In this document: positions 33,751 to 42,771 of the stretch, one piece after another
Numbering within the stretch: position 1 is the stretch's first letter
Layout: each line of letters begins with the position of its first letter
From: an uncultured Treponema sp.
GTDB lineage: Bacteria > Spirochaetota > Spirochaetia > Treponematales > Treponemataceae
Assembly (NCBI GenBank): GCA_949299755.1
Contig: CASGBA010000002.1
Location: 186,001 to 250,000, forward strand
Direction of reading: 5' to 3'
DNA: 64,000 nucleotides
The notes under the pieces: model-generated
Databases searched by the model: none
The model's input: only the letters and a program-made list of their open reading frames with translations
Told to the model about the DNA's origin: nothing
Translations under genes and position numbers: made by a program

Positions 33751-35061
33751 ATGAAAGTTTACGCAAAACACCACAAACTGGCTGGCAACATAGAAGTTCC
33801 AGGTTCAAAAAGCCATACAATCAGGGCATGTATCCTTGCCGCCATGGCCGGGGGCAAATCCTTTATACACAATCCGTTGGAAGGGGAAGACTGCCTTTCT
33901 GCCCTGCGGACAATGGAGCTTTTCGGGGCCACCGTGAAAACAGAACCGGGCTTGTGGACATTGACAGCACCTGAAGGGGGATTAAAAGCGCCGCAGAAAG
34001 AAATAAACGTGGGAAATTCCGGATCCCTTCTTTACTTTATCACTCCGCTGGCGGCTACCTTTCCCAGCAAAACTGTTATCACCGGCGATGAATCAATACA
34101 GACAAGACCTATAGGTCAGCTTATGGATGCAATAAAAAGCCTCGGAGGAAACAGCCGGTATCTCCGTACGGGAGTTGATGCCCCGCCAATCGAAGTTTCC
34201 GGCCCCATTTCGGCGGGAAAGGTGGAACATGAAGGCGTCCTTTCCCAACAGATAAGCGGCTTGTTGATGGTTGCCCCAACCTTGCGTGGACTGACAACCA
34301 TAGATTTGCGCAACCCAAAAGAAACACCCTTCGTTAAAATGACAATTGACTGGCTCAGTTCCATTGGAGTCAGGGTCTCCTATGACAAGGAAAAAATGAA
34401 TCACTTTGAAGTGACCGGGCCCCAGACTTACAAAGCTTTCGACCGGGTCATCCCCTCTGACTGGGAGGCGGCGGCCTTCCCCATTGTGGCGGCAGTGATA
34501 ACCGGCTCAAAAATGCAAATTCCTTCTATCGATTTATCAGGAAGCCAGGGAGACGCGGCCATAGTGGATGTACTTTCAGAAATGGGAGCTGATATAGAAA
34601 TTGACGGTAAAAACGGCGTGTTGCACGTAAATGGAAGGGATGCCGGGAAAATTCCCCTCAAAGGCGGGGAATTCAACTGTTCGGCTTTCCCCGATGCTGT
34701 GCCAGCCCTGAGCGTGGCGGCTTGCTTTGCGGAAGGAGACGTGGTTTTAACGGATATTGGTGTCGTCCGGTTAAAGGAAACAGACAGAATCAGCATCCTG
34801 AAAAAAGAGCTCTCAAAATTGGGGGCATCCGTAGAGGAAGGCAAGGATTACCTGATTATACACGGAGAAGGAGGGAAAAACCTCCACGGAGGAATATGCG
34901 AAAGCTATCATGATCACCGTATTGCCATGGCCTTGTCAGTTATGGGACTGGGAATGGACGATACTGTGACCGTGAATGACGCTGAGTGCTGCGCCGTCTC
35001 TTTCCCGGGCTTTTATGAAAAAATGAATAAAGCCGGTGCCGGTTTTATTTGCAAAGCTTAG
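33751..35061 (+). CDS. aroA: 3-phosphoshikimate 1-carboxyvinyltransferase
   Basis: EPSP synthase of the shikimate pathway, 436 residues. Motifs are PGSKSHTIRACILAA at the N-terminus, NSGSLLYFITPLAA, the catalytic-acid region VRLKETDRI and the C-terminal YHDHRIAMAL. AAGGAG precedes the ATG. It is divergent from argA across 174 bases and is followed by a VOC protein gene with a leader hairpin. Confidence 0.94.
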   Translation: MKVYAKHHKLAGNIEVPGSKSHTIRACILAAMAGGKSFIHNPLEGEDCLSALRTMELFGATVKTEPGLWTLTAPEGGLKAPQKEINVGNSGSLLYFITPLAATFPSKTVITGDESIQTRPIGQLMDAIKSLGGNSRYLRTGVDAPPIEVSGPISAGKVEHEGVLSQQISGLLMVAPTLRGLTTIDLRNPKETPFVKMTIDWLSSIGVRVSYDKEKMNHFEVTGPQTYKAFDRVIPSDWEAAAFPIVAAVITGSKMQIPSIDLSGSQGDAAIVDVLSEMGADIEIDGKNGVLHVNGRDAGKIPLKGGEFNCSAFPDAVPALSVAACFAEGDVVLTDIGVVRLKETDRISILKKELSKLGASVEEGKDYLIIHGEGGKNLHGGICESYHDHRIAMALSVMGLGMDDTVTVNDAECCAVSFPGFYEKMNKAGAGFICKA

Positions 35062-35096
35062 CTTTTCATAGTATTCTATATTTCTGAAACAAACAG

Positions 35097-35131
35097 GATT
35101 TTCCGCCGCGGACTTTCCCCGGTGGAAAATC
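35097..35131 (+). repeat. leader hairpin before the VOC gene
   Basis: A 12-bp stem with one G-U pair (GATTTTCCGCCG at 35097-35108, CGGTGGAAAATC at 35120-35131), 9 bases before a GAGGAG SD. There is no U-tract, so it is more likely a leader structure than a terminator for aroA. Confidence 0.4.
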
Positions 35132-35152
35132 TGGGAATATGAGGAGTTTACT

Positions 35153-35515
35153 TTGAAAATGAAGAGTGTGGTTGTCAGAACATCTGACATCCAGAAATCA
35201 GTATCTTTTTATGAAAATGTTTTGGGCTTTTCCTTCGACAGCATGATATCCGCCGCACCAGGCAAACAGATAGCATTCCTTTCTGACAAGGGGTCCGGGA
35301 TGAGGCTGGAGCTTCTGCACAATGACAGGGCGGAACCGGCTCCCGCGGCAGGAGTTTCACTGACCTTTGAAGTGGAGCAAATAGCCGATGCAAGGGAATA
35401 CTTACTTTCGAAAAACGTAAGGATTATTTCAGAGCCGAAAACCATAAAAGACGGGAAAAAAATAATGACTGCGGTTGATCCCAATGGTATTGAGCTTGAT
35501 TTTATAGAGGAATAA
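35153..35515 (+). CDS. VOC (glyoxalase/bleomycin resistance) family protein
   Basis: A 120-residue single VOC domain with start KSVVVRTSDIQKSVSFYENVLGF and end AVDPNGIELDFIEE. Members include glyoxalases and dioxygenases; the reaction here is unknown. The TTG at 35153 is chosen because GAGGAG lies 6 bases upstream; an in-frame ATG at 35159 would be 12 bases away. The lpoB promoter lies within its 3' end. Confidence 0.8.
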   Translation: MKMKSVVVRTSDIQKSVSFYENVLGFSFDSMISAAPGKQIAFLSDKGSGMRLELLHNDRAEPAPAAGVSLTFEVEQIADAREYLLSKNVRIISEPKTIKDGKKIMTAVDPNGIELDFIEE

Positions 35516-35523
35516 TATATACT
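35496..35523 (+). promoter_or_regulatory. lpoB operon promoter, leaderless type
   Basis: TTGATT (35496-35501), 16 bases, TATACT (35518-35523), then 9 bases to the lpoB ATG with no SD. The -35 lies inside the VOC coding sequence. Confidence 0.55.
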
Positions 35524-35532
35524 GGTAGTACT

Positions 35533-36150
35533 ATGAAAAACAGGAATTTTATCTATTTATTCGCATTTTCTGTCTCTATTATCATTTTGTCAGTGTCCTG
35601 CTCTTCCACCCCTAATGTTACCCGTGTTGACGTTGAAACACAAACGGATTTAACCGGGTACTGGAATGATACGGACGTAAGGATTGTATGTGAAAGTTTG
35701 ATTGCCGACTGCCTTTCTTCACCCAGAATAAAAGCTTTCCAAACCCAAAAAAACCGTCTTCCTGTATTCATCGTGGGTTCTTTTGCCAATGCCAGTTCCG
35801 AACATATCGATACAGCCATCATCGCAAAACGCATGGAAGCCGCCATATTGAACAGCGGACAGGCTGATTTCGTAGCCTCTGCCTCCGAACGGGGAGAAAT
35901 CCGGGATGAGAGAACCGAACAACAGGGCTGGGCCAGCGAAGAGACCGCCAAATCCCTTGCCAACGAAACCGGCGCGGATTTCATGATGATAGGTTCCATC
36001 CGTACCATCGTTGAAAAAGTGGATAAAACCACTGTCAGAACCTACTATGTATATGCGGAATTAACTGACCTCGAATCCAACAAGAAAATATGGATTGGAG
36101 AGAATAATGAAATCAAAAAAATAATCAAGACATCATCAGTTAAATTGTAA
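35533..36150 (+). CDS. lpoB: LpoB-like penicillin-binding protein activator lipoprotein
   Basis: A 205-residue outer-membrane lipoprotein with lipobox ending SVSC and mature start SSTPNVTRVDVETQTDLTGYWN. The core matches the LpoB family (LIADCLSSPRI, PVFIVGSFANASSEHIDT, LANETGADFMMIGSI). In enterobacteria LpoB reaches through the periplasm to stimulate the synthase PBP1b. It heads a three-lipoprotein operon. Confidence 0.85.
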   Translation: MKNRNFIYLFAFSVSIIILSVSCSSTPNVTRVDVETQTDLTGYWNDTDVRIVCESLIADCLSSPRIKAFQTQKNRLPVFIVGSFANASSEHIDTAIIAKRMEAAILNSGQADFVASASERGEIRDERTEQQGWASEETAKSLANETGADFMMIGSIRTIVEKVDKTTVRTYYVYAELTDLESNKKIWIGENNEIKKIIKTSSVKL

Positions 36151-36160
36151 TTTTCCGGCT

Positions 36161-37579
36161 ATGTCAAAAAAACAATGCCATTCAGCCGCTATAACCACGC
36201 TCCGGACTTTTCCGGAGCGGAGGAATTTTTCTTCCGTCCAGGACGGAACAGTTCTCTTTATCCGGTGTCTCTTATTTTCGGTTTTTTTATGCACGTCCTG
36301 CGCCTCCGTGGGGAAACATTATAAAAACATTGACAGGGATGTGAAAGACGGTAATTTTGAAACGGCATTCAATAAACTGAAAGAAGAAGCCCCATCTGCT
36401 TATTCAAAAAACGATATTCTGCTTTTTCAACTTGATGCGGGAATGCTTGCGCATTATGCGGAAAAATACGAGGATTCCAAAGATTATTTGACAGAAGCGG
36501 AAAGAAGTATAGAAAACCTCCAGGCAAAAAGTATTTCACTTACCGCAGCCTCATATTTATCCAATGACACTGTTACGGAATATTCCGGTGAAGACTACGA
36601 GGATGTGTACATAAATATTTTTAACGCATTGAATTATTATTTTTTAGGATCCACAGAAGACGCCCTTGTGGAAATAAGAAGAATAGATGAAAAATTGAAG
36701 TTCCTCACAATAAAATACGGGACTGGAATAACGGCCGCACAAGAAGCATTGCTGGACAACGGGGTTTCTGTTCCTTACGACAGTGACACAGCTTCAGTTA
36801 ATTTCTCAAACTCAGCACTGGCAAGATACCTGGGTATGCTTTTTTACAGAGCCCAAGGACTGTACGATGATGCAAGAATTGACAGGGACCAAATACGCTT
36901 GGCTTTCGCCAACCAACCTGAGGTTTATAAATTCCGCATACCATCTTCAGTGGATGAGGAGCTGGAAATACCCAGGGGGAAAGCAAGGTTGAACGTCATA
37001 GGTTTTACAGGGTTATCCCCGGAAAAAGAAGCGGAAGAAATACGAATACCCATTACATACGGAGCTGATGCACAAATCAGATGGATAAAATTTTCTCTTC
37101 CGGTACTCGTTGAAAAGCCGGATGTGGTTTCGGCAGTTAAAGTTATTTTCGATAATGGGAAAGAATTCCAGCTTGAAGTGATTGAAAAAATGGGAGACGT
37201 GGCGGCGGAAACCATCAAACAAAATGAGGCTTTGACTTACTTTAAAACAATTTTAAGGGCAACATCAAAAACCACAGCGTCAATAATATTCAACGAAGCG
37301 TCGCAAATGCAAAGTGACGGAAACATGGGGTTGATTTTTTCCCTGCTTAGTCTGGGAACCCAGCTATATGCTGATTTGAGCGAACAAGCGGATCTACGTA
37401 TATCCCATTATTTTCCTGCCACAGCATGGGTTGGAGGAATTACCCTGGAGCCGGGACTTTACTCTTATTCTGTCGTATATTATTCTGCATCAGGGAAACC
37501 AATCCATGAGGACAGGTTTGAAAACATTTTGATCAAACCGGAAGGATTAAATCTTTCGGAAAGTATATGCATAAAATAA
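36161..37579 (+). CDS. COG3014-like lipoprotein with TPR-like helices
   Basis: A 472-residue protein. The lipoprotein signal (LLFSVFLCTSC) starts about 33 residues in, after an unusual hydrophilic N-terminal extension whose DNA holds two inverted repeats (36199-36218 and 36232-36248). The mature part has helical repeat-like segments (FETAFNKLKEEAPSAYSKN, AEKYEDSKDYLTEAERS). The family is found beside LpoB and LPP20 lipoproteins in other bacteria and is of unknown function. No SD is seen at the ATG; no other in-frame start lies before the lipobox. The gap to lpoB is 10 bases. Confidence 0.7.
   Translation: MSKKQCHSAAITTLRTFPERRNFSSVQDGTVLFIRCLLFSVFLCTSCASVGKHYKNIDRDVKDGNFETAFNKLKEEAPSAYSKNDILLFQLDAGMLAHYAEKYEDSKDYLTEAERSIENLQAKSISLTAASYLSNDTVTEYSGEDYEDVYINIFNALNYYFLGSTEDALVEIRRIDEKLKFLTIKYGTGITAAQEALLDNGVSVPYDSDTASVNFSNSALARYLGMLFYRAQGLYDDARIDRDQIRLAFANQPEVYKFRIPSSVDEELEIPRGKARLNVIGFTGLSPEKEAEEIRIPITYGADAQIRWIKFSLPVLVEKPDVVSAVKVIFDNGKEFQLEVIEKMGDVAAETIKQNEALTYFKTILRATSKTTASIIFNEASQMQSDGNMGLIFSLLSLGTQLYADLSEQADLRISHYFPATAWVGGITLEPGLYSYSVVYYSASGKPIHEDRFENILIKPEGLNLSESICIK
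36199..36248 (+). repeat. two adjacent inverted repeats in the COG3014 gene 5' end
   Basis: GCTCCGG-N6-CCGGAGC (36199-36218) is followed by GGAGGAATTTTT, then TTCCGTCC-A-GGACGGAA (36232-36248). Both pairs are perfect. They lie between the lpoB stop and the lipoprotein signal codons. Confidence 0.5.
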
Positions 37580-37597
37580 ACCAAACGGGGTTTTAAG

Positions 37598-38692
37598 ATG
37601 AAAAACACGAATTCCAGAATTTTCAATTTACGGTTTTTTTCTGCCATTCTGCCGGCAGTTTTCGCCCTGCTTTTAGCTGCCGGCTGTGCATCCGGACCAA
37701 AAGATAAAACCGATGTGACAGATACTTCCATACCTCCCATCTGGCTTTCAAATCCGGATGCAGCTTATTCCTCAAGCCGGTATGTTTCAGCTGTAGGGTC
37801 CGGGACAGACAGGGATGCCGCGGAAAAAAGCGCCCTTACAGCATTAACCGCTGTTTTCGGGCAATCAATAAGTAGTGACACTACAGTAAGTTCCCGTTAC
37901 ATGGACAGCGTGAAAGACGGAATCCTTCAGGATAATTCCGCTTCCCACTCAATCGATGAAAACATAACGACAGCCGTTGCCATGGACACCCTTGTGGGTG
38001 CTGAAATAAAAGAAACATGGACGGATACGGCAGGAAAATATACTTACGCCATTGCGGTTATGGACAAACCAAAGACAGCTGTGCTTTATACAGATTTGAT
38101 AAAATCAAATGATAATCTTATTGAATCATTATTGAATATACCCCAGAAGGACAAGGGTACATTTTCGGAATACAGCCGTATGCGGATGGCTACGGATACT
38201 GCCGATGCGAACGAGCATTTTATAAACGTGCTTTCAGTTGTAAGCCCAGCATCGGCGGCGACCATGCGTTCTTCCAGGGTTTCCGGGGATGTTTACAGGG
38301 TAAAAGCCACATCGGCAGCGGCCGCAATTCCTGTTTCGGTATCCGTGATAAACGACAGTGAGAACAGACTGTCACAGGCTTTTTCCTCTGTGTTTTCAAA
38401 TTCGAATTTCCGGATAGCCCAAAAAGGAGAAAGGTACAAACTTGATGCGGAGGTAAGCTTTTCCGAAGTCATTCTGCCTTCCAACCCGAACAAATTCAGC
38501 AGAGCTGTATTAAACGCACGTTTAATTGATATGGAATCAGGGGAGGTTCTTCTGCCATACAGCACTTCGATACGGGAGGGACACACTTCACTGCCGGAAG
38601 CTGAAAACAGGGCTTTACGTTCTTTAGCCGTAAAAATTGAATCTGATTTCGCGGAAAGTTTTGATTCCTATCTTCAATCTCTAATCAAATAA
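37598..38692 (+). CDS. LPP20 family lipoprotein
   Basis: A 364-residue lipoprotein (signal LLLAAGC). It shows the LPP20 pattern IPPIWLSNPDAAYSSSRYVSAVG, then GTDRDAAEKSALTALTAVFGQSI and YTYAIAVMDKPKTA. The second half has a FlgT/CsgG-like beta-alpha character (FSNSNFRIAQKGERYKLDAEVSF, ARLIDMESGEVLLPYS). Third gene of the lpoB operon, 18 bases after the second. It is followed by a terminator. Confidence 0.78.
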   Translation: MKNTNSRIFNLRFFSAILPAVFALLLAAGCASGPKDKTDVTDTSIPPIWLSNPDAAYSSSRYVSAVGSGTDRDAAEKSALTALTAVFGQSISSDTTVSSRYMDSVKDGILQDNSASHSIDENITTAVAMDTLVGAEIKETWTDTAGKYTYAIAVMDKPKTAVLYTDLIKSNDNLIESLLNIPQKDKGTFSEYSRMRMATDTADANEHFINVLSVVSPASAATMRSSRVSGDVYRVKATSAAAAIPVSVSVINDSENRLSQAFSSVFSNSNFRIAQKGERYKLDAEVSFSEVILPSNPNKFSRAVLNARLIDMESGEVLLPYSTSIREGHTSLPEAENRALRSLAVKIESDFAESFDSYLQSLIK

Positions 38693-38723
38693 AACTTTTC
38701 ACCATCATCCTTATCTAAGCAAA

Positions 38724-38761
38724 GCTGCGGCGGATCACCATATCTCTGCCGCAGCCGTTTT
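38724..38761 (+). terminator. terminator after the lpoB operon
   Basis: A perfect 8-bp stem GCTGCGGC (38724-38731) / GCCGCAGC (38748-38755) with a 16-base loop, followed by CGTTTT. It lies between convergent LPP20 and mraY genes. Confidence 0.6.
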
Positions 38762-38779
38762 AAAGTCCGGCGCAGGCTT

Positions 38780-39838
38780 TTACCGGATTTTAAAGAAGAC
38801 TCCCAGAACCGCAATGGTAACGAGAATCTGTATTATCATGAACTTTAACAGTATCTGGGTTGGAGACCAATTTAAATTTTTTCTCATGTGGTCATGAAGT
38901 GGAAAACGAATCGAATGTAAAATCCTGATTTTGAAAAAACGTAGCAAGGCCACCTTTAAAAGTCCGGTACCGCCATTTACAAGCATCACACTGCTGGTAA
39001 CTACAATGAGGAAGGGGTTTCCGGAAACTATTATGCATATGCCAAGAAAAAATCCGATTGCCCTGGAACCTGCGTCACCCATCAATACCTTACTGGGAAA
39101 GGCGTTGTACCAGAGATACCCCATCAATATCCCGCACAGTGCAAAAATCAAAACAGCCCACTGGGCACCGTTTGCCAGATGGGGAACAAGAAGATATTTT
39201 GCCACATCCACATGACCAAGAATGAAATAAAAAATCAATCCCATGGAAACGAGAGCAAGCAAGGTCAAAGTTCCTGAAAGACCGTCTACTCCGTCAGTAC
39301 AGTTAGTAGTGTTTATGGATATCCACAGAATCAAAGTAGAAGTGACAATAAAAACAACTGGATGAACATGAACGGATTTTGTCACAAAAGGAAGCCAGAA
39401 ATAAACCGATCCATTATAAAACAAATAAAAAATTATGATGGAAGCGGCCACGGAAATTATCAAATCCAAGGAACCCTTCAGATATTCACCCCATGAAGCG
39501 ACAGAACGGTCATCCAAAAAACCGGTAAGCATCACAAGCCATGTAAAAATAAGGATGCATACTTGTGTCAGGGAAAGCGGTATCAAGAAAAAACACACAA
39601 AAAGAAAAATGGAGATAAAAACCACACCTGCGCCGGTAGGCTTTCCCTTTGCGTCCCCGGCACCCGGAGTAAATTCCCTTCCCCGGTCTTTAGGCAAAAA
39701 CCTAAAGGTTTTCGGCAAGATGAATACCGTTAAGAAAAAACCGGCATACAAGGCAAGTGCTATAAGAACAGCATAAGAGCGGAACAGTCTGAATGGACTG
39801 AACCACCGCTGAAAATATGATGTCAAATAATACAGCAT
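38780..39838 (-). CDS. mraY: phospho-N-acetylmuramoyl-pentapeptide transferase (MraY)
   Basis: A 352-residue membrane enzyme making lipid I from UDP-MurNAc-pentapeptide and undecaprenyl phosphate. Family motifs are KPTGAGVVF, TTNCTDGVDGLSG, the Mg-binding GDAGSRAIGFFLG and HDHMRKNLNWSP. About ten membrane segments. It could in principle be a WecA-like relative, but length and motifs fit MraY. It lies outside a mur cluster, 24 bases downstream of purH. AAGGCGG lies 7 bases before the ATG. Confidence 0.88.
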   Translation of the reverse strand: MLYYLTSYFQRWFSPFRLFRSYAVLIALALYAGFFLTVFILPKTFRFLPKDRGREFTPGAGDAKGKPTGAGVVFISIFLFVCFFLIPLSLTQVCILIFTWLVMLTGFLDDRSVASWGEYLKGSLDLIISVAASIIIFYLFYNGSVYFWLPFVTKSVHVHPVVFIVTSTLILWISINTTNCTDGVDGLSGTLTLLALVSMGLIFYFILGHVDVAKYLLVPHLANGAQWAVLIFALCGILMGYLWYNAFPSKVLMGDAGSRAIGFFLGICIIVSGNPFLIVVTSSVMLVNGGTGLLKVALLRFFKIRILHSIRFPLHDHMRKNLNWSPTQILLKFMIIQILVTIAVLGVFFKIR

Positions 39839-39862
39839 ACACAAACCGCCTTAATAATTTAT

Positions 39863-41548
39863 TTAATGCTTAAAGTGACGTGCCCAGGTAAATATCATTG
39901 CTATTCCGTGCTTGTTGCAAGCATCAATTGAATCCTGGTCTCTTATTGATCCGCCAGGCTGGACAATTGCCTTTATACCGTATTCCGCAGCCTTTTCCAC
40001 ACAATCCGCAAAGGGAAAAAATGCATCGCTTATTAAAACCTCGGGGGCAGGAACACCCAGTTCCGCAGCCTTTTCCTTTGCCCTCGACAAAGCCTGTTCC
40101 GCAGCCCAAATACGGTTTGTCTGACCGCAGCCTATTCCAAGGGCGGCGCTGTCTTTTATCACAAGAACAGCGTTGGATTTTGCGAACATGGCCACCGTCA
40201 TTCCGAAAGCCATCTCTTCCATCTGCGCCTGGGACGGCTTTGCCTTGGTAACAATGTCCCAGCGCTGGAAAAGCAGGGAATCCCGGTTCTGCACCAAAAT
40301 GCCGCCGTCCACGCTCATAAAGTCAAGGTTGTCATCAGCGGGGATTTTCGCCTGCACGAGCCGGAGGTTTTTCTTGCCGCTGAATACTTCCAAGGCTTCA
40401 GCTGAAAAAGACGGAGCCACAATAACTTCCAGGAAGCATTTCACCATTTCCTCCGCGGCAGCCTTGTCGATTTCGGCGCTGCATCCGATGATGCCCCCGA
40501 ATATGGACACAGGGTCACAGTTATATGTTTTTGTGTAGGAATCCAGAACGGAGTTCCCCAGAGCGGCACCGCACGGAGTATTGTGTTTCAAGGCTACAGT
40601 GAAAACCTTTTCCCCGCAGGAATTGAAGCGGACTGTCACCGGTTCACCCTTGGGACTTGCGGGATTCCCGGACAAATCCTTTCCTGCGATGATGCCTGTG
40701 TATGAAGAAAAATCCGTGCCCTGAATCTCCACGGGATTTTTCAAATTCCTTACAAAAGAACAGACAGCCTTCCACGCCACATCCAAATCCCGTATGTTAT
40801 TGTAGGAAAGCTCTTTCCCCTGGAGCTGGGTCATTCCGCCGAAAGCCCCTTCCCTGTCAGCGGTGAGATACAGGGCTGCGGCCTGATGGCTGTTTTCCCC
40901 GTATCGCAGCGACTGGCTTTTTTTGAGGGGAACGGTAAAATATTCCGGCATCTCTTCATCCAGCATAAACCTTGAAACAGCCGCATCATAGGCTGAAGTC
41001 AAATTAAAAACCTTTCCCGCAAGCCGGCGCTTAAAATCATCCGGTATGTTCCCCACTTGCTGGCTGGATGCGGTAAGAGCGGAAATCACATCCTGGTAAT
41101 CCGCTGGATCTGTAAGAACAAGGACATCCTGCCGGTTTTTTGCCGCAGCCCTCAGCATTGAAGGGCCGCCTATATCTATAAACTCAACGGTTTCATCGAA
41201 GGAAAGACCTGACTGGACTTTTTCAAAGAATGGGTAAAGATTCACGCAGACCAAATCGATGGGCGTAATGTCCATTTCCTTCAAGGTGTCCATGTGCTTT
41301 GGATTATCCCTCACCGCCAGAATACCAGCGTGAATGCGGGGATGGAGGGTTTTTACCCGTCCGTCGAGGCATTCAGGGAAACCGGTTACGGATGACACAT
41401 CGGTCACAGGGACGCCGTTTTCCAGCAGGTATTTTTGCGTACCGCCGGTGGATAAAATTTCCCAGCCGTTACCGGACAAATAACGGGCTAAATCCAAAAT
41501 GCCGTCTTTATAAAAAACGCTGATAAGTGCTCTTTTCTTCCCACCCAT
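39863..41548 (-). CDS. purH: bifunctional AICAR transformylase / IMP cyclohydrolase
   Basis: PurH catalyses the last two steps of IMP synthesis. The 561-residue protein has the N-terminal cyclohydrolase domain (RALISVFYKDGILDLARYL, GGTQKYLLENG, VKTLHPRIHAGIL) and the C-terminal transformylase (LRYGENSHQAA, KHNTPCGAALG, SDAFFPFADCVE, QPGGSIRD). AAGGAG precedes the ATG. It is in a leftward series purL / thioredoxin-like / purH / mraY. Confidence 0.94.
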   Translation of the reverse strand: MGGKKRALISVFYKDGILDLARYLSGNGWEILSTGGTQKYLLENGVPVTDVSSVTGFPECLDGRVKTLHPRIHAGILAVRDNPKHMDTLKEMDITPIDLVCVNLYPFFEKVQSGLSFDETVEFIDIGGPSMLRAAAKNRQDVLVLTDPADYQDVISALTASSQQVGNIPDDFKRRLAGKVFNLTSAYDAAVSRFMLDEEMPEYFTVPLKKSQSLRYGENSHQAAALYLTADREGAFGGMTQLQGKELSYNNIRDLDVAWKAVCSFVRNLKNPVEIQGTDFSSYTGIIAGKDLSGNPASPKGEPVTVRFNSCGEKVFTVALKHNTPCGAALGNSVLDSYTKTYNCDPVSIFGGIIGCSAEIDKAAAEEMVKCFLEVIVAPSFSAEALEVFSGKKNLRLVQAKIPADDNLDFMSVDGGILVQNRDSLLFQRWDIVTKAKPSQAQMEEMAFGMTVAMFAKSNAVLVIKDSAALGIGCGQTNRIWAAEQALSRAKEKAAELGVPAPEVLISDAFFPFADCVEKAAEYGIKAIVQPGGSIRDQDSIDACNKHGIAMIFTWARHFKH

Positions 41549-41617
41549 AATATTCTCCTTGATGATTTTGTTTTACCCAGGCGCAAGTCATAGGAACATT
41601 CAATGTTGTGCCGCGTC

Positions 41618-42676
41618 CTAGTCCCGGGCCATTTTTTTTACACTTTCCATTGCATCCCGGATACCTTCCACATTGGCATTACCCGGATCCGCCGCAATGG
41701 CATCCTCCATCATTGAAAGAATCTTCTCCGTTGACGCTTCCCTGTCAAGAGAATAAAAACCCGACGCAAGCAATAGAGCCTCCTGTTTTAGCGATGGAGT
41801 CATGGCAGAATCATCCGCAATATCGGTGAAGCAGGCAACAGCTTCATTCAGAAGCCCTTTCTGCTGGAAGGCGGTAGCGTCCAGAAAAGCAATCTGCAAA
41901 AGATATTTACCCCGCAACCCTGTCTCATTGTTTTTATCCAAATCAGGAACAGCCCTTATCATGCCGGTATATTCATTAGACTGGGACGGATACACGACTG
42001 AAAGGAATGCATCTATGCACCTGGCTTTTTCAACGCCTTCCGCGGTTCTTATCGCATCCTTCAAAGTTGTTATTTCCTTTCGGCTTTCATCAAAAGAAGA
42101 GAAAAAGGCGAAAAGGCCTTCGGAGGAAAAGTCTCCGGGAAATTCCCCGTCCTGCATTCCAAATGTTCCGGCTCCGTACACATCACCTTCACTGGTTAAA
42201 AGGACAAAATAGGGGAAATCCTGCGCTCCGTATTTGGAAGCCAGCTTGAAATTGGCCTCCAGTTCATCGGGAGCCATTGCCTCAATGTCACGCATAATAT
42301 CAAAATTGCAGAGGATATATTTTTCCCGGGCGGATTTTATAAAGCCTTTTTCCCGGATGACATCAAGAAGCTTTCGGCTGGACTCGTCCCAGTCTGAGCC
42401 GGTGAAGCAAAACAACACATCCTTTCCGGTGCTTTTCGCCAAATCCCTGGCCTCCTGGTAGGAAGTCAGCCACCGGTAGCCGGGAGCCAGGCTGACGAAA
42501 TAAAATGCCGCTGCACCGGCAACAAGAATCACCGCCACAATGGCAATGGAAACGATTTTGAGGGACAAACCCTTTTTTTTCGCAGGGGATTCCGGAACGG
42601 CATTGTCATTCCGGGGATTTTCATTCTGTAGCAGGGCTTCAGAATCTTTCTGGGACTCATTTTCCATTTCGCTCAT
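41618..42676 (-). CDS. membrane-anchored thioredoxin-fold protein lacking the CXXC
   Basis: A 352-residue protein with a charged ~40-residue cytoplasmic N-terminus, one membrane segment (IVSIAIVAVILVAGAAAFYF) and a periplasmic thioredoxin-like domain. The usual redox loop is replaced: the protein reads FTGSDWDESSRKL where relatives have GSDWCxWC, so it cannot do dithiol exchange. The C-terminal ~180 residues are helical and TPR-like (LLNEAVACFTDIADDS). It is probably a binding or scaffold protein. ATG 42676 has AAGGAG upstream. It lies between purL and purH. Confidence 0.7.
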   Translation of the reverse strand: MSEMENESQKDSEALLQNENPRNDNAVPESPAKKKGLSLKIVSIAIVAVILVAGAAAFYFVSLAPGYRWLTSYQEARDLAKSTGKDVLFCFTGSDWDESSRKLLDVIREKGFIKSAREKYILCNFDIMRDIEAMAPDELEANFKLASKYGAQDFPYFVLLTSEGDVYGAGTFGMQDGEFPGDFSSEGLFAFFSSFDESRKEITTLKDAIRTAEGVEKARCIDAFLSVVYPSQSNEYTGMIRAVPDLDKNNETGLRGKYLLQIAFLDATAFQQKGLLNEAVACFTDIADDSAMTPSLKQEALLLASGFYSLDREASTEKILSMMEDAIAADPGNANVEGIRDAMESVKKMARD

Positions 42677-42724
42677 AAGGTTCAACTCCTTAACCACAAC
42701 TTTTTGTTTTCATGCAGTTTTATA

Positions 42725-42752
42725 ACTATAGTATAGGGCTTTTGTATGTAAA
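42725..42752 (-). promoter_or_regulatory. promoter before the thioredoxin-like gene
   Basis: On the minus strand TTTACA (42747-42752), 16 bases, TATAGT (42725-42730). It lies in the gap after purL and could drive the thioredoxin-like gene, purH and mraY. Confidence 0.4.
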
Positions 42753-42771
42753 ATCAAAGACCAGACCCCTT

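Noticed and set aside
35097-35131. Hairpin as a riboswitch for the VOC gene
   Set aside because: Only one simple stem is visible; no conserved aptamer elements were recognised.
38780-39838. MraY as a WecA/undecaprenyl-phosphate GlcNAc transferase
   Set aside because: TTNCTDGVDGLSG and the HDHMRKNLNWSP end match MraY better, though a second family member cannot be formally excluded.
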